Positions 1-7,921 of a stretch of DNA of 64,000 nt are shown here, piece after piece. The stretch lies in NCBI RefSeq assembly GCF_963973895.1, contig NZ_CAXBBF010000002.1; one strand, given 5' to 3'. The notes under the pieces were generated by a model that worked only from the letters and a program-made list of their open reading frames with translations, had not been told where the DNA came from and did no database searches. The stretch's first letter is position 1; each line of letters starts with the position of its first letter. Source of the stretch: Porticoccus sp950063125 (GTDB lineage Bacteria > Pseudomonadota > Gammaproteobacteria > Pseudomonadales > Porticoccaceae). The position numbers and the translations under genes were made by a program.

Positions 1-20
1 ATTGAACGGCTTCACCGCTG

Positions 21-524
21 CTATGCTTTGTTCTGTGCTTGAGAAGAGAGGAACTGTGAAAATAGTTTTTCAATGACCGCCATGGATGAGTTCAACCGGT
101 GATCTCCGGAAATCAAATGCAATGAACAATCAATATCCTTTGCAAATTTAATTGAGTTCTCTGGTGCAACTACATCATCAGACCAGCCATGAACAATTTC
201 TACATTAGGTTGCTTACAAAATGTTTGCTTTTTGTACCCTTGCATAAACAGAGCCGGAGCTAATAAAAATAGTGCTTTTGCATTAACTTGCTCTGCGGCA
301 ACTAAAGAAACGTAGCCTCCCATGCTTGACCCCACAAGTATGAAGTCATCTTCTACGTCTTTTAATACATCTAATAGACGTTCAACTCTGAGGTCAGGAT
401 CAAGGATATCCGAATAATCTACGCTATCGACGCTGTAGCTATGTTGCTCAGCAATAATTGCGAGCCTTTTGATTTTACTCCCCCAGGGACCACTTTCTTT
501 TCCATGTGAAAAATATACTTTCAT
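21..524 (-). CDS. Small alpha/beta hydrolase (YqiA/RBBP9-like)
   Basis: This 167-residue protein has a single alpha/beta hydrolase fold without a lid. The nucleophile elbow GSSMGG lies at residues 65-70 (Ser67). A plausible acid is in WSDD (about 116-117) and the histidine in GDHR (His142), so the catalytic triad looks complete. Small hydrolases of this kind act as esterases; the substrate cannot be read from the sequence. The gene is clearly richer in A+T than the rest of the window. It lies directly behind an integron attC-like palindrome (557-631), which fits a gene cassette. Its stop codon is 20 bases from the window edge, so a second attC on the far side cannot be checked. Family call is firm; cassette status is inference. 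Confidence 0.85.
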   Translation of the reverse strand: MKVYFSHGKESGPWGSKIKRLAIIAEQHSYSVDSVDYSDILDPDLRVERLLDVLKDVEDDFILVGSSMGGYVSLVAAEQVNAKALFLLAPALFMQGYKKQTFCKQPNVEIVHGWSDDVVAPENSIKFAKDIDCSLHLISGDHRLNSSMAVIEKLFSQFLSSQAQNKA

Positions 525-556
525 ATCACACCGTAATTATTGTTTACACATACCGC

Positions 557-631
557 CGCCAACACGCGCAGCTTTGCAGTGGAGGCGAAGCCGCAACGAA
601 AAAGCTGTCGCAGTGCTTGGCTTGGTTAGGC
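557..631 (-). other. Integron attC-like recombination site
   Basis: Read on the minus strand this 75-bp segment begins with GCCTAAC (631-625), a perfect RYYYAAC inverse core. It ends with GTTGGCG (563-557), an imperfect GTTRRRY core. Inside, CAGCTTT pairs with AAAGCTG, and the pairing continues for three bases past a single unpaired A. Imperfect palindromy with an extrahelical base and matching cores is typical of attC sites, and the length is within the normal range. No integrase gene is in view, so this would be a lone site or the edge of an array continuing to the left. Confidence 0.5.
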
Positions 632-648
632 ATTGTCGCTCCCACAGT

Positions 649-1611
649 TTATGTACTGAATACCGTGAAACTCAGACTTACATATACACCGTAGACCAAC
701 AGGAGCAACCCTCCTTCGAGCCTGCTAAGCCGATTGCCCGTATATAAAAAGAACAACAGAATTAGCGATGTTCCCAACATGACCCATTGATCAAACTGCA
801 GGATTCGCTCATGGACTGGAAGCGGCTGTAGCAACGCGGAAATACCGAGTATCCCCAGAAGATTGAAGATATTACTACCGAGAATATTCCCAATAGCAAC
901 ATCCGCATGTCGGCGGAACGCCGCGATTACCGATATCGATAGCTCGGGCAAAGACGTGCCAACCGCCACAAGGGTCAAACCTATCACAGCTTCTGAGACA
1001 CCAAACGACTCTGCTATTCCCACGGCTCCCTTTAACAGTACTTGTGATCCGGCGACCAAAAGGGCCAAACCCAACACCACCGCCATGACTACCCATAGAG
1101 TTGTTTTTGGCAGAGACGTTACTTCTTCCCCTTCAGCTATATGTAGCCCTGCAGAAGGCGCTTCTCCGGAGCGCTCGGTCCAATAGGCCCAGATCAAATA
1201 AGCGGCAAGTGCCAAAAGGAATATGGCAGCGTCAGACCTCACCAGAGCATCCCCACCGACAAGCACAAGAAACAAAATACTAGCAGCTACAACCGTGACA
1301 CCATCCCGTCGCAAGACAAGCGGCTTGACAGCAAGAGGTGTTATCAATGCACATAAGCCCAGAATCAGAAGGATGTTACCGATATTACTGCCCACAACAT
1401 TACCGATTGCGATGTCAGGCCGTTCACTAAGAGCTGCCTCAATTGAGACCACCAGCTCTGGCGCAGATGTACCGAAACCGACAATTAACAAGCCGCTGAG
1501 AAGAGGTGAAATACCTAGCCGATTTGCTGCCGCCAGAGACCCTCTGATAAGCGCCTCGCCACCACCCGTTAGAAGCAAAACTCCGATAGCGACGAACAGC
1601 AGGTCCAACAT
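649..1611 (-). CDS. Calcium/sodium antiporter, CaCA family (YrbG-like)
   Basis: A 320-residue integral membrane protein built from two inverted halves, each with the alpha repeat of cation/Ca2+ exchangers. The first repeat has GTSAPE (residues 47-52) and GNVVGSN (70-76). The second has GTSLPE (218-223) and GNILGSN (241-247). The acidic residues of both repeats, which bind the ion, are present. About ten membrane helices are expected, with a short charged cytoplasmic loop around residues 145-170. The protein would export Ca2+ in exchange for Na+ or H+. It stands alone, with the attC-like site just behind its stop codon. The length is normal for the YrbG branch. Confidence 0.9.
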   Translation of the reverse strand: MLDLLFVAIGVLLLTGGGEALIRGSLAAANRLGISPLLSGLLIVGFGTSAPELVVSIEAALSERPDIAIGNVVGSNIGNILLILGLCALITPLAVKPLVLRRDGVTVVAASILFLVLVGGDALVRSDAAIFLLALAAYLIWAYWTERSGEAPSAGLHIAEGEEVTSLPKTTLWVVMAVVLGLALLVAGSQVLLKGAVGIAESFGVSEAVIGLTLVAVGTSLPELSISVIAAFRRHADVAIGNILGSNIFNLLGILGISALLQPLPVHERILQFDQWVMLGTSLILLFFLYTGNRLSRLEGGLLLLVYGVYVSLSFTVFST

Positions 1612-2029
1612 AATTTTGAGCTTCCGGTTGAGAACTTATTATAAAATGGCTGCATCCGCCAGGACTGCCTAACATTTGTATATCGCGCATGCGCGCTTTG
1701 CCGAATCTGATATTCGACGCTCTTTTGTAACAACTTGATACAAAGAAAAAATTGAAACATATCTGATTCCCTTCAGAATAAAGCGAGTTTTTCCTGTTAT
1801 CCAAAATAATAGGACCTCGTTATTTCCTTCTTACTGCTAGCCCCTTGTTTTTCAATCATGTTTAGGCAACCGGCTGGATAACGAGCATGGACCGAGTATA
1901 AACCGTGGTCTCGATTTGACAACATTACACGAGGAAAGCCAGCCCATTGGACCGATTACAGGGAAAATAAAAGGATAATTTACGCGCCTTCCCAAAGCAG
2001 GGAAGGCAGGTATAACCATTTGAGTTTAA
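1612..2029. other. Intergenic region between exchanger and tRNA-Leu
   Basis: About 420 bases without a convincing gene. It should hold the promoter of the exchanger (toward 1611) and the end of the tRNA transcript. The only clear structure is the hairpin at 1986-2007. The open frames seen here have no ribosome binding site and no protein-like composition. Confidence 0.6.
1986..2007 (-). terminator. Hairpin downstream of tRNA-Leu
   Basis: GCCTTCCC (1986-1993) and GGGAAGGC (2000-2007) form a perfect 8-bp stem with a 6-base loop, 22 bases after the CCA end of tRNA-Leu in the direction of transcription. No uninterrupted T run follows, only a T-rich stretch a dozen bases on. It may be the transcript end or a processing stem. 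Confidence 0.45.
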
Positions 2030-2118
2030 TGGTGCCCGGAGCCGGGGTCGAACCGGCACGGAGGTTACCCTCCGAGGGATTTTAAGTCCCTTGCGTCTAC
2101 CAATTTCGCCATCCGGGC
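2030..2118 (-). tRNA. tRNA-Leu (anticodon TAA)
   Basis: The minus strand folds as a class II tRNA. The acceptor stem GCCCGGA pairs with TCCGGGC. The anticodon loop CTTAAAA has anticodon TAA, there is a long variable arm, the T loop contains GGTTCGACCCC, and CCA is encoded. It is the last gene of the pgsA/tRNA-Cys/tRNA-Leu cluster, the position of leuZ in E. coli. Its first 25 bases plus 18 upstream bases are repeated 140 bp upstream. Confidence 0.97.
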
Positions 2119-2136
2119 ATTTTTGAGGATGGGCTT
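2094..2136 (-). repeat. Direct repeat copy 1 (overlaps 5' part of tRNA-Leu)
   Basis: These 43 bases are identical to 2234-2276. They comprise the first 25 bases of tRNA-Leu and 18 bases of its upstream sequence. Confidence 0.9.
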
Positions 2137-2233
2137 TACTACTGATGTTATCTGAAGGTTGCCAGCACGCTGTGCTGGTCCTTGCGGTCGCTATCGGCTC
2201 CTGCCTTTCGCGACACTTGAGCATCCTGCTCAT

Positions 2234-2276
2234 CGTCTACCAATTTCGCCATCCGGGCATTTTTGAGGATGGGCTT
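2234..2276 (-). repeat. Truncated duplicate of tRNA-Leu 5' end (direct repeat copy 2)
   Basis: This is a perfect 43-base copy of 2094-2136. It holds the acceptor strand, D-arm start and upstream flank of tRNA-Leu and then stops abruptly. It lies between tRNA-Cys and the intact tRNA-Leu, so it is probably transcribed with them. The roughly 97 bases separating it from the intact copy contain a hairpin with stem CCAGCAC/GTGCTGG (2162-2178). The arrangement suggests a tandem duplication with decay, or a spacer repeat like those in some tRNA operons. Confidence 0.85.
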
Positions 2277-2379
2277 GTTCCGGTTGTTACTGCTTTCGCT
2301 TACGCAATTGACGATTGATGGTCTGGGGGTTTATCGGGCTGGACGATCAAACGGCGGTGTTGCGTTTAACGGTTGAAAA

Positions 2380-2453
2380 TGGAGGCGCGGGTCGGAATCG
2401 AACCGGCGTTAACGGAGTTGCAGTCCGCTGCATGACCACTCTGCCACCGCGCC
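2380..2453 (-). tRNA. tRNA-Cys (anticodon GCA)
   Basis: The minus strand begins GGCGCGG and ends CCGCGCC-TCCA. The anticodon loop CTGCAAC gives GCA, the T arm holds GGTTCGATTCC, and CCA is encoded. It lies between pgsA and tRNA-Leu, as cysT does in E. coli. The tRNA-Gly that usually precedes it in this cluster is not present between 2454 and 2590. Confidence 0.97.
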
Positions 2454-2590
2454 TTTTGGATGCGGGATTGTACCCGACGAGATTTTCAAAGAACAGTAAA
2501 GAAGGCGGGTATTCTATGGATTGATCGGCGATAAGCAACCTCTTTTTCGCTGCGGGGAGAATAACGCCGGTATTGCGTCACCACTCACCC

Positions 2591-3148
2591 TCAGGTGACT
2601 TTGGACAACTCCGGCCAGGCAGCTTTCAGGTAGATCAGCATGGACCACAGGGTCAGCAGTGCTGCCACGTACAGCAGGGCGATGCCCATCAGATCCAGCA
2701 CCGGATACAGCACCGGATCAATCGCCAGCAATATGGCAATGGCGATCATCTGCAGGGTCGTTTTCACTTTCCCTAGGTAGGACACCGCCACGCTGGTGCG
2801 ATTGCCCAGTTCAGCCATCCACTCCCGCAGTGCAGAAATCACGATTTCACGGCCGATGATCACTAGGGTCGGCAATGCAAACAGCACATTGGCATGGGAT
2901 TCCAGCAGCATGATCAGGGCCGAGGCCACGATCAGTTTGTCCGCTACAGGGTCGAGAAACGCACCGAACGGGGTGAACTGGTCGAGTTTTCGGGCCAGGT
3001 AGCCATCGAGCCAGTCGGTACCGGCGGCAATACCAAAAATGGCAGCGCTGGCGAGGTGACGACCTTCCCAGGGCAGGTAGTAAACACCAATAAAAATGGG
3101 GATAAGCGCGATACGTAACAGGGTGAGGATGTTAGGGAGATTCCACAT
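2591..3148 (-). CDS. pgsA: CDP-diacylglycerol--glycerol-3-phosphate 3-phosphatidyltransferase
   Basis: PgsA makes phosphatidylglycerol phosphate from CDP-diacylglycerol and glycerol-3-phosphate at the inner membrane, the committed step to phosphatidylglycerol and cardiolipin. The CDP-alcohol phosphotransferase signature is complete: Asp45, Asp48-Gly49, Ala52-Arg53, Gly62, Asp66 and Asp70. Several hydrophobic helices follow in the 185-residue chain. It starts at MWNLPN, normal for the family. It lies 42 bases behind uvrC in the conserved gacA-uvrC-pgsA-tRNA order and is probably cotranscribed with uvrC. Confidence 0.96.
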   Translation of the reverse strand: MWNLPNILTLLRIALIPIFIGVYYLPWEGRHLASAAIFGIAAGTDWLDGYLARKLDQFTPFGAFLDPVADKLIVASALIMLLESHANVLFALPTLVIIGREIVISALREWMAELGNRTSVAVSYLGKVKTTLQMIAIAILLAIDPVLYPVLDLMGIALLYVAALLTLWSMLIYLKAAWPELSKVT

Positions 3149-3190
3149 GATAGGTTTTACTGCAGTCCAGGCGGTGGAGACCCGCCCAAG

Positions 3191-5014
3191 TTACTCATTG
3201 TGGAGGGTGCTGTAAATAGTTTCGGCCACTTTCCTGCTGATACCGGGCACGCGCATCAGTTCGGCAACACTGGCCCGCACAACCTCCTGGGAGCCCCCGA
3301 AAAACCGCAGCAATTCCTTGCGCCGTTTTGGGCCAACCCCGTCGATCCCCTCCAGCGTCGAGGTACGGCGCTTGCGATCGCGGCGCTGGCGGTGACCGGT
3401 AATGGCGAAGCGGTGGGCCTCATCGCGGATTTGCTGGATAAGCAGCAGGGCCGAGGACTGGGCTTCCAGTTCCCGCTCGAGGCCATCCTGCGACAGCAAC
3501 AGGGTTTCAAAGCCCGCCTTGCGGGTGGGCCCCTTGGCGACGCCCACCACCTGCACGCCAATCACACCCAATTCAGCAAGCACCGCGACCGCCCTGCGCA
3601 TCTGCCCCTTGCCGCCGTCGATCAGCAAAATATCGGGCAGTTTGCCCTCCTCTTTCTGAATGCGGGTATAGCGGCGCACCAACGCCTGCTCCATGGCGGC
3701 ATAGTCGTCCCCGGCAGCGACATCCTTGATGTTCATTCGCCGATAATCCGATTTCAGCGCCCCGCCACTATCAAATACTACACAGGAAGCGACTGTAGCT
3801 TCCCCACTGCTGTGGCTGATATCGAAACATTCGATCCGTTCGGGCGGCACCGCCAGTTGCAGTAGTTGCTGCAAGGCCTCCAGTCGCTGCTGGGTGGTCT
3901 TGCGTGAGGCAATGCGACCGTTCAGGTTCTGGCTGGCGGTGCGCTCGGCCAGTTCGACCCATTGCGCCCGGGTGCTGCGACCCCGATGCTTGAGAAGCAC
4001 CCGGTGGCCGGCCACTTCGGAAATTGCCGAAGCCAGCAACGCGCTGTCGGGCAGTGCATGATTGACGACAATCTCGCGTGGAAAATCACCCCGGCCGCTG
4101 TCGCGCAGATAGAACTGCGGCAGAAAATCTGTCAGCAGCTCGGTGGCATCCGCTGCCAGCGGCACCTTCGGGTAATAGCTTCTGCTGCCGAGGATTCGCC
4201 CCTGGCGGATATAGAGCACGTGCACACAGCACTGGTCTCCCACCAGTATGGCGGCCACCACGTCGATATGGTTGCTGCCGGACTCCACCACCTGTTCGGC
4301 CTGAATGGTGCGCAGCGCCACCATCTGATCGCGCAGCAACGCGGCCCGCTCAAATGCCAGCGCCTCTGCGGCCACATCCATATCGGCTTCCAGCTCGCGG
4401 ATCAGGTTGTCGTTTTTTCCCTCGAGAAACATTTGGGTGTGTCGCACATCGCGCTGGTAATCTTCCGCAGAAATCAGATCCACGCAGGGGGCGGTGCAGC
4501 GATTGATCTGGTATTGCAGACAGGGTCGGGAGCGATTGCGAAAGAAATTATCGTCGCACTGGCGCACTCGAAAAGTTTTCTGCAAAAAGTTCAGGCTGTC
4601 CCGAACGGCCTGAACGCTGGGGAATGGCCCGAAATAACGGCCGCCCTGTCGCTTGCTGCCCCGATGAAAGGCCAGCCGGGGATAGGTATCCCGGTCGGAC
4701 AAAAATAGGTAGGGGTAGGATTTGTCATCCCGCAGCAGAATATTGAATGGCGGCCGGTTTTGCTTGATCAGGTTCTGTTCCAGCAACAGCGCCTCTATTT
4801 CCGTCTGGGTAATAGTGACATCGATACTGGCGATGCGACTCACCAGAGCGGCAGTTTTCGGGGTCAGGCCGGTGGTTCTGAAATAGCTGGCAACCCTTTT
4901 GCGCAGGTTTTTTGCCTTGCCCACATAGAGCACAGCCCCGTCCTCACCCATCATCTGATAGATGCCGGGACGCTGGGTCAATTGCTTGAGAAACGGCTGA
5001 TGGTCGAAAGACAT
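3191..5014 (-). CDS. uvrC: Excinuclease ABC subunit C
   Basis: UvrC makes both incisions in nucleotide excision repair after UvrAB has found the lesion. The 607-residue protein has all expected parts. The N-terminal GIY-YIG nuclease domain has GIY at about 17-19 and VLYVGKAKNLRKR near 29-41. A UVR domain at about 200-240 contacts UvrB. A central RNase H-like nuclease domain follows, and two helix-hairpin-helix units close the chain (GIDGVGPKRRKELL and MRVPGISRKVAE). It follows gacA by 19 bases, the usual uvrY/gacA-uvrC pair, and precedes pgsA. Confidence 0.97.
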   Translation of the reverse strand: MSFDHQPFLKQLTQRPGIYQMMGEDGAVLYVGKAKNLRKRVASYFRTTGLTPKTAALVSRIASIDVTITQTEIEALLLEQNLIKQNRPPFNILLRDDKSYPYLFLSDRDTYPRLAFHRGSKRQGGRYFGPFPSVQAVRDSLNFLQKTFRVRQCDDNFFRNRSRPCLQYQINRCTAPCVDLISAEDYQRDVRHTQMFLEGKNDNLIRELEADMDVAAEALAFERAALLRDQMVALRTIQAEQVVESGSNHIDVVAAILVGDQCCVHVLYIRQGRILGSRSYYPKVPLAADATELLTDFLPQFYLRDSGRGDFPREIVVNHALPDSALLASAISEVAGHRVLLKHRGRSTRAQWVELAERTASQNLNGRIASRKTTQQRLEALQQLLQLAVPPERIECFDISHSSGEATVASCVVFDSGGALKSDYRRMNIKDVAAGDDYAAMEQALVRRYTRIQKEEGKLPDILLIDGGKGQMRRAVAVLAELGVIGVQVVGVAKGPTRKAGFETLLLSQDGLERELEAQSSALLLIQQIRDEAHRFAITGHRQRRDRKRRTSTLEGIDGVGPKRRKELLRFFGGSQEVVRASVAELMRVPGISRKVAETIYSTLHNE

Positions 5015-5033
5015 GGGGCCATTGTACAGCGGA

Positions 5034-5702
5034 TCAGATCAGTTCGGAGGGGTCTACCAGACCGTATTTTACCGCTGCCAGGGTGAGTTCAACATCGTTG
5101 CTGACACCGAGCTTTTCATAAATACGGTATTTGTAGGTATTGATGGTCTTGGGACTGACATAGAGGGTTTTTGCCACGTCCTTGGCGCGGATACCGCTGG
5201 TAATCAGCGCCGCGATCTGCAGTTCACGTTGCGAGAGGCGCGATAGCGGTGAGGTTTTGCCGCCGGATTTCATGCCGTTAGCCACCATTATCTGGGCCAG
5301 TTCCGGGTTGACATAAATGCCACCGCTCAGGGCGGTTTCCACCGCTGCCTTGATCTGATCGCAGTCCGCTTTTTTGGTGATATAACCACAGGCACCCGCC
5401 TTCAGAAGGGAGGCTGGGTAAAAGTCATCATTGAAGGCGCTGACCACGATAACCCGGGTTTTCGGGTAGTGAGACAGAATGCGCTCGGTGGCTTCCAGCC
5501 CACCGATACCCGGCATCCGCACGTCCATGAAGACAATATCGGGGGACAACTCCCGAACCCGGGTAATGGCCTCTTCGCCGCTGGCGGCCTGACCAATCAC
5601 GGTGATACCCGGCACTTCTGCCAGCAACTTGCAGATCCCCATGCGGATAAGATCGTGGTCGTCGACAACCAGGACGGTGTTGAATGCCTCGTTAGTGGTC
5701 AT
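5034..5702 (-). CDS. gacA: Two-component response regulator GacA/UvrY
   Basis: A 222-residue NarL/FixJ-type regulator. The receiver domain has Asp14-Asp15 and the phospho-acceptor Asp60 in VFMDVRMPG. A LuxR-type helix-turn-helix occupies about residues 155-215, with LSQRELQIAALITSG and AKTLYVSPKTINTY. The position directly before uvrC identifies it as the GacA/UvrY/SirA ortholog. That regulator is activated by the BarA/GacS sensor and drives small RNAs that titrate CsrA/RsmA. No cognate kinase is nearby, which is normal. Confidence 0.94.
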   Translation of the reverse strand: MTTNEAFNTVLVVDDHDLIRMGICKLLAEVPGITVIGQAASGEEAITRVRELSPDIVFMDVRMPGIGGLEATERILSHYPKTRVIVVSAFNDDFYPASLLKAGACGYITKKADCDQIKAAVETALSGGIYVNPELAQIMVANGMKSGGKTSPLSRLSQRELQIAALITSGIRAKDVAKTLYVSPKTINTYKYRIYEKLGVSNDVELTLAAVKYGLVDPSELI

Positions 5703-5724
5703 TGCGGAAACCCTGAAATTCCAT

Positions 5725-6372
5725 CTAGCCTACCACCGCGCTTTTCGGTTGACCATAAACCACGTTGCGAAAAGTCACGTTCACTCGCGGGCCCACAGCT
5801 GTGGCGAGTTTCGGCAGTCGATGCCGCCAGTGGTGTTGTACTGCCCCGCTCATCAGCAACAATGAACCCTGCTCCAGTTCCAGTGTTCGCATCGGCAAGT
5901 CCTTCCGTGTTTTGTGCCGTAACTGAAAAGGCCGCACCGCGCCCAGACTCAAGGAGGCTATCAGCGGGTTTTCTCCCAACTCCGGCTCATCGTCACTGTG
6001 CCAATCGACACTGTCGCGGGCATCCCGGTACAAATTGAGCAGAGCACTGTTGAAACGGTGCCCCACCGCTGCCTCAACTACCTGCCTGATCTCAAGTAGT
6101 TCCGGCAGCCAGGGAGTGGCTTTGAACTGCCGCCCGGAGTACTGGTAGTCGGCACCGGCGTCGCCATACCAGGCATTGAGACGGGGAATTTTCAGTCTGC
6201 GGCCGGCGATGACAATCTCGCTTTGTTCCCAGGCCACCTGCTCCATCAGTACCGCCATCCACCGATCCGCCGACGGCGCAGCCATCAACTGCGGCCAGTA
6301 GCGGAGGGAGCCACCGGGCAGCTGGATATCGAGCGGATCGGGATTGGCGGCAAACAGGCTGTGCTGGTTCAT
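5725..6372 (-). CDS. AlkB-type 2-oxoglutarate/Fe(II) dioxygenase
   Basis: A 215-residue AlkB-family protein of the compact type related to ALKBH2/3. Such enzymes oxidatively remove methyl groups from 1-methyladenine and 3-methylcytosine in DNA or RNA. The iron ligands are His125 and Asp127 in DWHSDDE and His184 in QHHWRHRLPK. The 2-oxoglutarate-binding arginines lie in RVNVTFR (196-202). The N-terminus carries the LPGG turn seen in the family. It lies 29 bases behind murB and 22 before gacA, so it may be read through from the murB operon. The substrate is assigned by family only. Confidence 0.9.
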   Translation of the reverse strand: MNQHSLFAANPDPLDIQLPGGSLRYWPQLMAAPSADRWMAVLMEQVAWEQSEIVIAGRRLKIPRLNAWYGDAGADYQYSGRQFKATPWLPELLEIRQVVEAAVGHRFNSALLNLYRDARDSVDWHSDDEPELGENPLIASLSLGAVRPFQLRHKTRKDLPMRTLELEQGSLLLMSGAVQHHWRHRLPKLATAVGPRVNVTFRNVVYGQPKSAVVG

Positions 6373-6401
6373 GGCGGGCCATTCAAGGGGCTGTTGTTCA
6401 C

Positions 6402-7445
6402 TCAGGTTTTCACTCGGACCGGGTAAATCGTCGGCTCGATTTCCAGCGCAACGGCAAACTTTTGCTGCACCGAGTCGCTGATTTCTTCTGCCAGTGCCAG
6501 TAACTGAGCACCGGTGCCACCACCAAAATTGACCAACACCAGCGACTGGCGATCGTGAACACCCACCCGGTCGCGCATCACACCGCGCCAGCCGGCCTGT
6601 TCAACGAGCCAGCCAGCGGCCAGTTTGACGGTACCATCTGCCTGGGGGTAGCACACGATATCGGGAAACTGCTGACGCAGTGTGGTTGCCTGGTCCTCCG
6701 TGACGACCGGATTTTTAAAAAAGCTTCCGGTATTCGGCAGCCTGGCGGGGTCCGGCAGTTTGCTGCGCCGTACTTCACAGACCGCCGCTGAGACCATGGC
6801 GGGCGTCAGCGAGGCTGCATCGCAGCCTTCCAGGGCCTGTAGCAGGGCCGGATAGGTCAGGCGTAAATGCGGCCGGGCAGACAAGGATAGCGTGATGGCG
6901 GCAATCACATATTGGTTGCGACCCGCCTGTTTGAACAGGCTGTCCCGATAGCCAAAACGGCAGTCTGCGGCCAGCATTGTATGCAACTCACCGGTGGGCA
7001 GGTGGACCGCCTCCAGCGAGTGAAACAGTTCGCTCAATTCGATGCCATAGGCACCGATATTCTGAATCGGCGCCGCACCGGCCAGGCCCGGAATCAGGGA
7101 CAGGTTCTCCAGGCCGTACCAGCCCTTTTCGAGGGTGTGCAACACCAGTTGATGCCAATTTTCACCGGCACCGATGTGAACATTGCGCTGCTCGCCCAGC
7201 TCTGAACCGGCAGCCAGGGCGATGCCGGGAATGGCTATTTGCAGCACCAGACCCGGCAGGTCATCGACCAGCACCAGATTGCTGCCACCACCCAATGGCG
7301 TTACCGGGATATTTTTCAGGCGGGCCCATTCCAGTGCTTCGAACAGGTCTTCGCGGGTGTGGATATGGCAGAAAAACTCCGCCGTGGCAGGCAGGGACAG
7401 CGTATTGTAGGGTTGCAGCGAAACGGCGGCCTGAATATCGAGCAT
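6402..7445 (-). CDS. murB: UDP-N-acetylenolpyruvoylglucosamine reductase
   Basis: MurB reduces the enolpyruvyl group to give UDP-N-acetylmuramate in cytoplasmic peptidoglycan synthesis. The FAD-binding segment LGGGSNLVL lies at about 51-59 and IGAYGIEL at 130-137. The catalytic serine is in GSFFKNP (Ser241). At 347 residues it is the long type I form found in Gammaproteobacteria. Its start overlaps the stop of the phosphatase gene by one base. It is the last envelope gene of the comEC operon. Confidence 0.96.
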   Translation of the reverse strand: MLDIQAAVSLQPYNTLSLPATAEFFCHIHTREDLFEALEWARLKNIPVTPLGGGSNLVLVDDLPGLVLQIAIPGIALAAGSELGEQRNVHIGAGENWHQLVLHTLEKGWYGLENLSLIPGLAGAAPIQNIGAYGIELSELFHSLEAVHLPTGELHTMLAADCRFGYRDSLFKQAGRNQYVIAAITLSLSARPHLRLTYPALLQALEGCDAASLTPAMVSAAVCEVRRSKLPDPARLPNTGSFFKNPVVTEDQATTLRQQFPDIVCYPQADGTVKLAAGWLVEQAGWRGVMRDRVGVHDRQSLVLVNFGGGTGAQLLALAEEISDSVQQKFAVALEIEPTIYPVRVKT

Positions 7446-7921
7446 TAATCCAGTTGCCCGCGCAGATGAGCCAATAAACCACTGGTGGCATCTTCCACCA
7501 GATCCAGCACTGCTTCGAATCCCTCTTCGCCACCGGCATAGGGGTCAGGCACCTCTTTCAGGGGGCTGTTGCCGAAATCGAGAAACAGGCCGAGATGACC
7601 GGCAAACTCCGGCAGTGCCAGTGCCTGCAAGTCCCAGAGGTTCTGCTGATCCATGGCGAGCAGATAATCAAACGCCAGGAAATCTTCAGGCCGCACCTGA
7701 CGCGCCCGCAAATGACTCAGGTCATAACCGCGCTTCAGCGCAGCCGCACTGGCTCTTGAGTCTGGCGACCGCCCGACGTGCCAATCACCGGTACCGGCAG
7801 AGTCGATCAGAATCCGGTCCTGCAAACCGGCCTCGGCCACCCGTCGCTCAAAAATCCCGTGGGCGGTGGGCGATCGACAGATATTGCCCAGACAGACAAA
7901 TAACACACGCAGCTGTCTCAT
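7445..7921 (-). CDS. Low-molecular-weight protein tyrosine phosphatase
   Basis: A 158-residue LMW-PTP. The P-loop CLGNICRS begins at Cys10 with Arg16, and the general acid Asp126 lies in VPDPYAGG near the C-terminus. Such enzymes dephosphorylate protein tyrosine in the cytoplasm, often linked to exopolysaccharide tyrosine kinases. No kinase is in the window. The gene overlaps kdsB by four bases (ATGA) and murB by one, so translation is probably coupled. The same kdsB-ptp-murB order occurs in Pseudomonas. Confidence 0.93.
   Translation of the reverse strand: MRQLRVLFVCLGNICRSPTAHGIFERRVAEAGLQDRILIDSAGTGDWHVGRSPDSRASAAALKRGYDLSHLRARQVRPEDFLAFDYLLAMDQQNLWDLQALALPEFAGHLGLFLDFGNSPLKEVPDPYAGGEEGFEAVLDLVEDATSGLLAHLRGQLD

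Noticed and set aside
1900..2300. Prophage or genomic-island attachment site at tRNA-Leu
   Set aside because: The repeat copies the 5' part of the tRNA, only 140 bp away, with no integrase; typical att sites lie at the 3' end and flank an element.
3200..4708. Long open frames on the plus strand opposite uvrC
   Set aside because: They are antisense to a complete, well-conserved uvrC and have low-complexity, non-protein-like translations with no ribosome binding sites.
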